Positions 27,023 through 33,895 of a stretch of 64,000 nt of DNA are shown piece by piece. The translations under genes and the position numbers were made by a program. The number at the start of each line of letters is the position of its first letter. The first letter of the stretch is position 1. The notes under the pieces were generated by a model. It had not been told where the DNA came from, searched no databases, and worked only from the letters and a program-made list of their open reading frames with translations. Source of the stretch: an uncultured Eggerthellaceae bacterium (GTDB lineage Bacteria; Actinomycetota; Coriobacteriia; Coriobacteriales; Eggerthellaceae); the NCBI GenBank assembly GCA_910588945.1, contig CAJUSF010000032.1, positions 1 through 64,000 on the forward strand. The letters are read 5' to 3'.

Positions 27023-28357
27023 TCAAGCAGTCAAGGTGGCCGCAGGGATCACATAGACCCCGTCTTTTCTCCTATATGCGACACTCCCGATTCCCACAAT
27101 AACCGCCAAGAATGCAGGCTCACCAATGCGCGCCATCGGGTTTTCCATCGCCTTGTTCTTTAAACGCAATAAAGAATCAGCCGCTCTGTCGACTTTCGTT
27201 TCTGATAGTTTTATCTCGATCCCTGCCCAACGACCGGCCTTCTCTATGATCGCATCGACCTCTAATCCAAATTGATCGCGATAGTAGCGCACTTCATTCC
27301 CGATTCCTGAATAGGTTGACACGAATGAATTCAGATCCCGCATGATCAGCGTCTCGAATAGAGTGCCAAGCGTTTGCATATCTTCCATTAAACGGGAAGG
27401 CGTGGCGTGCAGAGCAACGGCGGCTAAAGAAGAGTCTACAAAATATCTCTTCGGCTTAATTCGTGCTCTAGCTTTAGAGCGAAGAGGGGCACTCCATCCG
27501 CTCACGTCGTAGATAATAAAGAGTCGTCGCAAGGCATCTAGATATCTTTCTATAGTGGATCTTGCAACGGGCTTCTCTTCATCTCCCCGTGACATATCCT
27601 TTATCAGTGTCGACGTCGTTACAGCTTGAGCAAGATTAAGTGCCAGTGCAGTCACCATCTCTGATGCTGTATTGGGATTGAGTCCCATACGCGGGATACT
27701 CACGTCGTATAGGCTCTCCAAATGCGAGACCGCTGTTTCTGCTGCCAATTCGTAAGGTTTACCTACATTTGCCGGCCATCCTCCCCTACAACACCAATGC
27801 GCTATATCATTCATTTTGGTATCGCATTCTGCTCCAGCAAAGTTTCCATCAAAAAGCGCACTCAAACTAACAGCGCCATTTGATAATCCCTCTTCTACAA
27901 GAGTCATCGGCCACATGCTTACACGCTTGATACGCCCAGCACCACTGTGATGAACCTCTTTGCGAGGATTCTTCCTATCATTTTCAATCTTCAGTCTTGT
28001 TGAGCCTGTTAGGATAAATTGACCTGGAATATTTGCGTTCTCATCCACCGCACGACGCACCTCGTCCCATACCGCAGGCATTTCTTGCCATTCATCAATC
28101 AGATGAGGTTCTTTTCCCACAAGAGCAGTGTTAGGAGCCTCTTCTGCGCGCGCAAGCACAACACCATCATCAAGATGTGCTGCACTTCGGGCGTGAGCAA
28201 GAGCAGTCCATGTCTTGCCACACCATTTGGATCCCGTTATTTCTATCGCGCCGAATGCATCAAGCAAAAACTCCAAGCGCTTATCAATCAGTCGAGGTAG
28301 ATACCCTTCTGGAATTAAGGTTTTTTCCGGACTTCTCTCATCTCTCATGCTTATCAT
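27023..28357 (-). CDS. DUF4143-type AAA ATPase (AAA_14)
   Basis: 444 residues. The N-terminal ATPase domain has Walker A GSKWCGKTWTA near 42 and Walker B-like HLIDEWQEMP, then sensor-like FILTGSTRL. The middle region resembles a winged helix (STIERYLDALRRLFIIYDVSGW). The C-terminal DUF4143 domain contains EVDAII and IEIKLS, the D and ExK of a PD-(D/E)xK-like fold. Such proteins are widespread, often of foreign origin, with no settled function. A weak GAAAGAG precedes the ATG. The gene is flanked by a palindromic repeat copy downstream and a tandem 46-bp duplication upstream (28401-28483) that may be its operator. It is only distantly related to the other two DUF4143 ATPases of the window. Confidence 0.82.
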   Translation of the reverse strand: MISMRDERSPEKTLIPEGYLPRLIDKRLEFLLDAFGAIEITGSKWCGKTWTALAHARSAAHLDDGVVLARAEEAPNTALVGKEPHLIDEWQEMPAVWDEVRRAVDENANIPGQFILTGSTRLKIENDRKNPRKEVHHSGAGRIKRVSMWPMTLVEEGLSNGAVSLSALFDGNFAGAECDTKMNDIAHWCCRGGWPANVGKPYELAAETAVSHLESLYDVSIPRMGLNPNTASEMVTALALNLAQAVTTSTLIKDMSRGDEEKPVARSTIERYLDALRRLFIIYDVSGWSAPLRSKARARIKPKRYFVDSSLAAVALHATPSRLMEDMQTLGTLFETLIMRDLNSFVSTYSGIGNEVRYYRDQFGLEVDAIIEKAGRWAGIEIKLSETKVDRAADSLLRLKNKAMENPMARIGEPAFLAVIVGIGSVAYRRKDGVYVIPAATLTA

Positions 28358-28400
28358 GGTCTCTTTCTATAAATCTGTCTATTCGGTATATTACGAATTG

Positions 28401-28483
28401 CGCTACAAAATACACATCTATTGCGATACATTTTACACATCTTTGACGCTACAAAATACACATCTATTGCGATACATTTTACA
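28401..28483. repeat. Tandem 46-bp duplication upstream of ATPase gene
   Basis: The 37-base block starting CGCTACAAAATACACATC occurs at 28401 and again, identical, at 28447. Each contains TACAAAATACA and TACATTTTACA, two related A/T-rich 11-mers, giving four sites in 83 bases. It lies 44 bases upstream of the minus-strand ATPase start, the usual place for an operator. The remaining interval to 28875 holds repeat copy B and the promoter of the divergent ATPase. Confidence 0.8.
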
Positions 28484-28728
28484 ATACAGGAATGCATGTG
28501 AAATGTGTTTGCATTAACAAAAAACATCATCCGAAACGATGCCTGTTAAAACTATACGTATCTATCATCCTCGCCCTTAAAGCTGCTCAACATGCTCCTA
28601 TACGGACGGTATTGCATTTTCACAAAGTTAAATTCTCCATTTTTTACACTTTTGCAAATAGTTTTTAGCCCAATATTGCATTTTTGCAAAATACATTTGC
28701 GCGACGTGACGCGTTTTGTACCACTCTG

Positions 28729-28758
28729 GCGTGAGCTTGAGACGACCCAAGCTCATGC
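28729..28758. repeat. Dispersed palindromic repeat, copy B
   Basis: GCGTGAGCTTGAG and CCCAAGCTCATGC around a 4-base centre. Confidence 0.75.
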
Positions 28759-28798
28759 AAACTAAGATCAAACTTGCGAGTAATTATTTGCATCAATG

Positions 28799-28827
28799 AT
28801 TGAACAAAAATGTTCAGTCATTGAACA
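28799..28827 (+). promoter_or_regulatory. Operator-like direct repeats upstream of DUF4143 ATPase
   Basis: ATTGAACA at 28799-28806 and again at 28820-28827, exactly 21 bases apart, with the inverted TGTTCA (28811-28816) between them. They end 48 bases before the ATPase start. A related pair with the same 21-base phase is upstream of the paralogue at 55432-56619. Confidence 0.6.
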
Positions 28828-28875
28828 TTTACATAATCCATGATAATCTCTTCTCAATACAGACAGGAGAGCACC

Positions 28876-30057
28876 ATGCTTCCAAGTTACAGACGCAATC
28901 AAGTCGAAACCCTTATTCAAAGAATGCAAGAACCGCGAAGGTTTATGCAGGTTGTCGTAGGGCCGCGCCAAACAGGCAAAACCACCGCAGTTCGGCAAGC
29001 GCTTTCCTCTGTGGACATCCCAAGCAAATTAGTCAGAGCTTCGCAAGATATTCTTGCATCGCGTGACTGGTTAAGACGCGAATGGGACGAAGCTCGCCGC
29101 TTGACCAAAGGCAAAACATACATACTCGCAATCGATGAGATTCAACTAATTTCTCAATGGTCATCGGTCGTAAAGGAGCTGTGGGATGCCGACACCGACA
29201 GTGGACTCGATTTAAGGATCATCCTCACGGGCTCTTCCTCACTCTTGCTTCAACATGGTCTGCGCGAGGCTCTTACGGGAAGGTTCGAACTCATACCCTG
29301 TCAGCAGTGGGAGCTGTCGGAATGCGCAGAAGCGTTCGGATTCTCCCTTGATGATTACCTCTTCTTTGGAGGCTATCCCGGAGCCGCAGTATTTCGTAGT
29401 GACACAAACAGATGGCTCGATTACATGCAAAACTCCATCATTGCGCCAAGCGTTCTGCGCGATGTTGTGGCGCTTGACCGGATAACGAAACCTGCTTTGA
29501 TGGAAGCTCTCTTCACGCTCGGGTGCACCTATTCGGGACAGGAGATCTCGTATCGCAAGATCATGGGTCAGCTTGACGATGCGGGAAACGCCACTACGAT
29601 CGCCCACTACCTCACGTTGCTAGGGGAAGCAGGGCTCTTGAGTGGACTGCAGAAGTACACGGGCAAGCAGTTGAAGAGCAGGGCATCATCCCCACGACTC
29701 GTGGTTCATGACACATCCTTGATGACTGCTTCGTATGGTCCGCAGCGCGAAAGCCTACTCACAGACCCATCCATGCGAGGTCATCTTGTTGAAAGCGCAG
29801 TAGGTGCGTATCTCATAAAAAGGGCAGTTACAGAGCACTTCAAGGTGTTTTGGTGGCGAGACGGAAACAAGGAAGTCGACTTCGTCTTGCAAAGCGGAAA
29901 AGCCTTAACAGCTATCGAGGTCAAAAGCGGCAAAATCAAAGGTCTAGGTGGATTGGATGCTTTTCATAAAGAAAACCCGGATTCAAAAAGCCTAATAGTA
30001 GGCTCTGACGACGTTCCTTTAGATGCCTTCCTTCGCGGTGAAGTGGAGCTGTTCTAA
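28876..30057 (+). CDS. DUF4143-type AAA ATPase, paralogue of the 55432 gene
   Basis: 393 residues. Walker A is GPRQTGKTTA near 30, Walker B is ILAIDEIQLI near 80, then SSVVKELWD, and LTGSSSLLLQHGLREALTGRFE as sensor region. A winged-helix-like segment follows (ISYRKIMGQLDDAGN...HYLTLLGEAGLL). The C-terminal domain has EVDFVLQ and AIEVKSGK, a PD-(D/E)xK-like D and ExK pair. Clear paralogue of the gene at 55432-56619, sharing long identical motifs and the ending FLRGEV-LF. The ATG at 28876 has AGGAG upstream; the ATG at 28840 has none. Palindromic repeats lie on both sides. Function unknown; the promoter repeats suggest self-regulation. Confidence 0.85.
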   Translation: MLPSYRRNQVETLIQRMQEPRRFMQVVVGPRQTGKTTAVRQALSSVDIPSKLVRASQDILASRDWLRREWDEARRLTKGKTYILAIDEIQLISQWSSVVKELWDADTDSGLDLRIILTGSSSLLLQHGLREALTGRFELIPCQQWELSECAEAFGFSLDDYLFFGGYPGAAVFRSDTNRWLDYMQNSIIAPSVLRDVVALDRITKPALMEALFTLGCTYSGQEISYRKIMGQLDDAGNATTIAHYLTLLGEAGLLSGLQKYTGKQLKSRASSPRLVVHDTSLMTASYGPQRESLLTDPSMRGHLVESAVGAYLIKRAVTEHFKVFWWRDGNKEVDFVLQSGKALTAIEVKSGKIKGLGGLDAFHKENPDSKSLIVGSDDVPLDAFLRGEVELF

Positions 30058-30124
30058 GGCCTTTAGGCATGCTAGTAATGACCACGTGAGTTGGGACGCG
30101 AGTTTGGCGCGAGCTCGTGAGGCT

Positions 30125-30154
30125 GCGTGAGTTTGGAACGCCCCAAACTCACGG
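30125..30154. repeat. Dispersed palindromic repeat, copy C
   Basis: GCGTGAGTTTGG and CCAAACTCACG around a short centre. Degenerate half-copies flank it (30085-30120, 30170-30190), so this interval looks like a pile-up of the same repeat. Confidence 0.8.
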
Positions 30155-30281
30155 GCACCTACGGGCACCAACCTCACGCAAACTCACGCGACACCCCTTC
30201 AAAAAGTTGTACAACCGAAACGAAATTATCACGGCAATAATCGGGGAGCAAAGATCATATTCATTACAGAAAGGAAGAAAG

Positions 30282-30572
30282 ATGAGAGGATATGGTTACT
30301 CTGACCCAATGCTAGTATTTATGCCGATAGTGATGCTTATAATTGCAATCGTTGTGCTTGCAGCGTGGCTAGTTTCGATTTCAAAGCTCATTGAAATTTA
30401 CACACAAAAGCATAAGGACGGCGAGAGCGCATCTACCGGAATTCTTTGGTTTATAGGAATCTTTGCGTCTCCCATAGTTCTCGGGCTTTATGTTTGCGCA
30501 CTTCCGGATTCATCGCAGCGATCTTCTTCGCCAAATCAAAAGAACTCTGCAGATCAACTCCCCAGCATCTAG
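30282..30572 (+). CDS. Small two-helix membrane protein
   Basis: 96 residues. Two hydrophobic segments, about 10-33 and 53-72, are separated by a short charged loop; the tail is polar and Ser/Asn/Gln-rich. AAAGGAAG lies upstream of the ATG. Not a family I recognise; the layout resembles phospholipase_D-nuclease_N-type small membrane proteins, without a decisive motif. It ends eight bases before the next gene and probably forms an operon with it. Confidence 0.6.
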   Translation: MRGYGYSDPMLVFMPIVMLIIAIVVLAAWLVSISKLIEIYTQKHKDGESASTGILWFIGIFASPIVLGLYVCALPDSSQRSSSPNQKNSADQLPSI

Positions 30573-30580
30573 GATCCACC

Positions 30581-31996
30581 ATGGCAAACTTCAAAGTAAT
30601 CTATCGCGTCGATACATCATCTAAAGGCGACGATGCCCTCACATGGGAGACAGGCTGCCCTCTTCTGTTCGAGGCCATACAGATCTCTCGCAACACCGAG
30701 ACCGGTGATGCCTATCTTCAAGGCAAACTCCTCAACATATCGAACCAAAAGATTCAGAGCTTCAAAGCTCTTATAACGGTTGAATATGAAGACGGCAACA
30801 CAGAGACAGCTGAGTTCAATCCTTTGGATGCGGACATCCTTGATGGAGCTGTCTATAAACTTGAACCCGTTTTGCTAAAACAGGGAAATGCCATAAAAGC
30901 ATCAGGCAGAATCGAAAGCGTAAAGCTAGCGAGTGAAAAATGGGAATCTGCAGCAAATCCAACCATCATCCCTGAACCACAGCCAATCGGACTCTCCGAA
31001 GAAGCAATACAAGAACGGTACGAGGAGATTTGGAAACCGCTGAAGGGCCATATGCCTCTTCATGAAAGAAAAAAGATTGCCGCAAACCGACTTGAAGAAC
31101 ACGAAGGTTGGTGGCTTTGCCCATGCGGACAGGTGAATGTCGAAAAAGGCACTTGCGCAAAATGCGGCACTTCTCTAGACGCCCTTCAAAACCCTGATGC
31201 CGAGGACGAAGAAGCCCTGCTCTCGGCAGCCAAAGAAAGACGAACCAGCGAAGAGCTGTCCGCGAATTTAAAGGAACAAAAGAGCAGAAAAATAACAACT
31301 TTTGTCCTTATAGGAATCGCTATCGCAATCGTTGTTGTCGCTGTTGCAGTATTCGCATTCCAAAGTTGGCAGAATACGCAATACGAAGATGGGGCTTCTG
31401 CTTTCGAGTCACATGATTATGAAACCGCAGCAGCAGCCTTCCAAAGTCTAGGTAACTACAAAGATTCAAACGAATGGGCTCAGTACTCAGAAGCCATGGC
31501 TGCTTATGAAGCAGAAGCTTACGGAGCAGCGGCCTCTATGTTTGACTACCTCGAAGGTTTTGAGGATTCGAAATCCATGAAGAATCAATCTGAATTCATG
31601 GAAAACATTTCTGGATGGCTTAATAAACCCTGTGCGGGAGAATTTTATTATGCCCCATACAACATAAACAAGCCCAATGGGTATTGGAGGAGCCTTGAGT
31701 GCACGATAGAACTTAACGCAGACGGCTCTTGTAAGATCAACATCCCGCAAGACGGCAATGAGTATGAGGTGAAGTACGAAGACACTGCCAACCAATACCT
31801 TGGCGAATGGGAAGGAACATGGAATCCAACGGATAAAGGATTCATCCTTACATCGTTCCCAGGTGACGAAGAATGGAAGGTTGGGATAACCACATACTCT
31901 CAAACCTCAACTTCTAGTGGCAAGAAAACCAAAGACGGCCCCATCATACGATCTCAAACATCGGGACAATCAGTTTGGTTTAGCGTGTTTGATTAG
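30581..31996 (+). CDS. Zinc-ribbon membrane protein with tetratricopeptide-like repeats
   Basis: 471 residues. The N-terminal ~130 residues form a beta-rich domain. A zinc ribbon CPCG...CAKCG lies near 181-196. One transmembrane helix is near 240-262. Two helical repeats of TPR type (YEDGASAFESHDYETAAAAF, YEAEAYGAAASMFDYLEG) and a C-terminal beta domain complete it. The layout, with a cytoplasmic ribbon and an outer repeat domain, is common in Gram-positive accessory proteins of unknown role. The ATG has AGGAT upstream; a longer frame from 30446 overlaps the previous gene and lacks a site. No signal peptide. Confidence 0.7.
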   Translation: MANFKVIYRVDTSSKGDDALTWETGCPLLFEAIQISRNTETGDAYLQGKLLNISNQKIQSFKALITVEYEDGNTETAEFNPLDADILDGAVYKLEPVLLKQGNAIKASGRIESVKLASEKWESAANPTIIPEPQPIGLSEEAIQERYEEIWKPLKGHMPLHERKKIAANRLEEHEGWWLCPCGQVNVEKGTCAKCGTSLDALQNPDAEDEEALLSAAKERRTSEELSANLKEQKSRKITTFVLIGIAIAIVVVAVAVFAFQSWQNTQYEDGASAFESHDYETAAAAFQSLGNYKDSNEWAQYSEAMAAYEAEAYGAAASMFDYLEGFEDSKSMKNQSEFMENISGWLNKPCAGEFYYAPYNINKPNGYWRSLECTIELNADGSCKINIPQDGNEYEVKYEDTANQYLGEWEGTWNPTDKGFILTSFPGDEEWKVGITTYSQTSTSSGKKTKDGPIIRSQTSGQSVWFSVFD

Positions 31997-32103
31997 CGTC
32001 TTGATCAAATCAAAAACTTAAGCAAACAATACTAGCAAAAGATAAAGTTGGTTCGCCTTGACGAATACCAAAGAACGCCACAAAACCACAATAGATTAAA
32101 CCT

Positions 32104-32160
32104 GCGTGAGTTTGGTAACGTGGGTTTGGGATAATTCCATGCTCACGTTACCAAAGCTGC
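32104..32160. repeat. Dispersed palindromic repeat, copy D
   Basis: GCGTGAGTTTGGTAACGTG, then CACGTTACCAAAGC after a 21-base centre, giving a perfect inner stem TTTGGTAACGTG/CACGTTACCAAA. Confidence 0.75.
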
Positions 32161-32226
32161 ATCATGTATGAGAAATCTAATATTTTATTAATTGAACTCA
32201 AATGTTTAAGATATGGAGTGCTAGAA

Positions 32227-32706
32227 ATGGCAGTATCCTGGTCTGTAAAAAGAAGCTATACGTTTAGCCCTGAATTCGAGAGAATTATTCGGTTCTATCT
32301 TTTTGAGTTTCCCGATCTAAGTGTTAGTCGGCGAGCTCGTACTTCTATTGAATATAACTCAAAGCGACTTCGAAATCTTTTGGAGGCAAATTCGGGCTTA
32401 AACAGGCATACCTGGCGTGTTGTTTCTCAACGGGAGGTTGAGAACGAATTAAGGAACTTAAGGATTTTTAATAATGTAAATCCTAATCGCGAGATAGCTG
32501 TACACATGCGGTCGAGAAATTACAACAATTCATTTGCTCTCTTTTATCTTATTCGTTGCGCTCTAGCACATGGAAACTTCTCTCAAAGAGATCACGAAAG
32601 GCAAACTTATTATGTTTTTGAGAATAAATACAACGGTCTTTTAAAAGGAAGAGCCCTATTAAAAGAAAGCACCCTCATCAGATGGATAGATTTAATAAAC
32701 ACGTAA
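32227..32706 (+). CDS. HEPN-like protein
   Basis: 159 residues, AT-rich compared with its neighbours. The segment LFYLIRCALAHGNF near 115 carries RCALAH, the R-x4-H signature of HEPN domains (RNA-cleaving toxins and defence proteins), within a helix and followed by Gly-Asn as in that fold. Other segments are helical and charged. The ATG at 32227 has GGAG upstream; a longer frame starts at 32164. No cognate MNT or other antitoxin gene is adjacent, so a toxin role is open. Flanked by repeat copies D and E. Confidence 0.55.
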   Translation: MAVSWSVKRSYTFSPEFERIIRFYLFEFPDLSVSRRARTSIEYNSKRLRNLLEANSGLNRHTWRVVSQREVENELRNLRIFNNVNPNREIAVHMRSRNYNNSFALFYLIRCALAHGNFSQRDHERQTYYVFENKYNGLLKGRALLKESTLIRWIDLINT

Positions 32707-32765
32707 GTTTAGGAAAGGATCTAGTCAAGCATTTGTCGCAGCACCGATACGATGGAAAGCAGCCT

Positions 32766-32795
32766 GCGTGAGCTTGGGACGTCCCGGACTCACGC
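32766..32795. repeat. Dispersed palindromic repeat, copy E
   Basis: Near-perfect 30-bp palindrome: GCGTGAGCTTGGGAC, then its complement with two mismatches. Confidence 0.85.
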
Positions 32796-32932
32796 TAACG
32801 CTGCGCGCATCACAGTCGCTTTCAATTACTATCATTTATATATATCTTATTTTGAGAGTGGAATTGCGCATGCGAAACTAGGATCGCCCTAAAGCCACTC
32901 GCGTAACACCATGTGTGTTCACGCTGTGCGCA

Positions 32933-33034
32933 TCACGCAATCAAAGCAGTTATGAATGCGGTAGCCGCCAAGAAGATGCCGGGCACGTTGGCTATGACGA
33001 TAGGCCAATCCTTCTTCTTAGGAAGAAGGCCGGA
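32933..33034 (-). pseudogene. C-terminal remnant of a membrane-protein gene
   Basis: A 33-codon open frame on the minus strand ending in TGA, reading a charged KKKDWP followed by a hydrophobic VPGIFLAAATAFITALIA. That looks like the last transmembrane helix of a transporter; a CstA-like carrier is a guess. It has no start and is cut on its 5' side by a half copy of the palindromic repeat. The sequence between 32796 and 32932 shows no gene. Confidence 0.35.
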
Positions 33035-33050
33035 CGTCCCAAACTCACGC
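33032..33050. repeat. Dispersed palindromic repeat, half copy F
   Basis: GGACGTCCCAAACTCACGC, the right half plus centre of the repeat. The left half is missing and the sequence runs straight into the gene remnant. Confidence 0.7.
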
Positions 33051-33075
33051 CTGTCATCATCTGCGTCCACATACA

Positions 33076-33112
33076 CATATGGCTAGGGTATTTTCAATAC
33101 CCTAGCCATATG
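33076..33112 (-). terminator. Perfect 17-bp hairpin at the tRNA-Leu 3' end
   Basis: CATATGGCTAGGGTATT, a 3-base loop, then the exact complement. The last two bases overlap the encoded CCA of the tRNA. It may act as terminator or processing signal, though no T-tract follows. Confidence 0.6.
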
Positions 33113-33194
33113 GTGCCCGGGGTGGGATTCGAACCCACACACCTTTCGGCATCGGTTTTTGAGACCGACGTGTCTGCCGTTCCACCACCCGGGC
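33111..33194 (-). tRNA. tRNA-Leu (anticodon CAA)
   Basis: Acceptor stem GCCCGGG/CCCGGGC, D-arm with GGTGGAACGGCAGACAC, anticodon loop CTCAAAA giving CAA, long variable arm (TGCCGAAAGGTG) as in tRNA-Leu, T-arm GGGTTCGAATCCC, discriminator A and encoded CCA. Confidence 0.95.
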
Positions 33195-33392
33195 AAAAGC
33201 TCAAGAGAGCAGGTTAAAGTATATCAAAATTAAGGCGCAAATAATTTAATGTCAACAAACAATCTGTTTTCGCATTCATTCAGCAGAAATGCATAGTGTC
33301 ATTCGCAAAGACAACTAAGACTCGACCGGCACCGATCGCAACGCACAGCCACTCTCTTTAGCGACAGCCTCAGCGTCAACTGCTACATAACG

Positions 33393-33797
33393 TCACTCAA
33401 CAGAGGCGAGCTTTCCTGCAGGACAGATCTTATATACGTAGTCCATCCACTTTTCGAAAGACTCATCACTTATGGCATGCTCCATCATGCAAGCCTCTTC
33501 CTCGGCTGTCTTCGCATCGATCCCAAGCACATCGTGCAAAAAGGCGGTGAGCACCTTATGCCGCTCAAGCACCTTACGGCCGTAGTCCTCGCCTTTTTGC
33601 GTTAGGGTGATGTCACCGTAATACGGCTGATTAAGGTAACCCTTCTCGCGAAGAACCGAAATGGCCTTGTTCACGGAAGCCTTTGACACCCCCATTTTTG
33701 AGGCGACATCTACCGGACGCACCGACTGCTTAGTGCTTGCGCCGAGCATCACCATAGCCTCAAGATAGTCCTCATGAGAATTGGAAATCTTGTTCAT
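33393..33797 (-). CDS. DtxR/MntR-family metal-dependent transcriptional regulator
   Basis: 134 residues. The N-terminal winged helix has EDYLEAMVMLG, SVRPVDVASKMGVSKASVNKAISVLREKGYL and YGDITLTQKGEDYGRKVLERH. The metal-binding and dimerisation domain follows (FLHDVLGIDAKTAEEEACMMEHAISDESFEKWMDY, with the conserved E, C and H ligands). There is no C-terminal SH3-like domain, so it is of the short MntR-like type. AGAAGG precedes the ATG. It represses metal-uptake genes when iron or manganese is bound; the feo operon 3-6 kb away is a plausible target. Confidence 0.9.
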   Translation of the reverse strand: MNKISNSHEDYLEAMVMLGASTKQSVRPVDVASKMGVSKASVNKAISVLREKGYLNQPYYGDITLTQKGEDYGRKVLERHKVLTAFLHDVLGIDAKTAEEEACMMEHAISDESFEKWMDYVYKICPAGKLASVE

Positions 33798-33895
33798 CGC
33801 ATACCTTCTTTCGCTAAAGCGATGATATCACAGCGCGCGACTACGAGGACTGCTGGCAGATCATCCGTACGCAGCAAAACAGCCTGCATATATCG

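Noticed and set aside
28401..28483. Short CRISPR-like array
   Set aside because: Only two copies, the spacer is 9 bases, and no cas genes are near.
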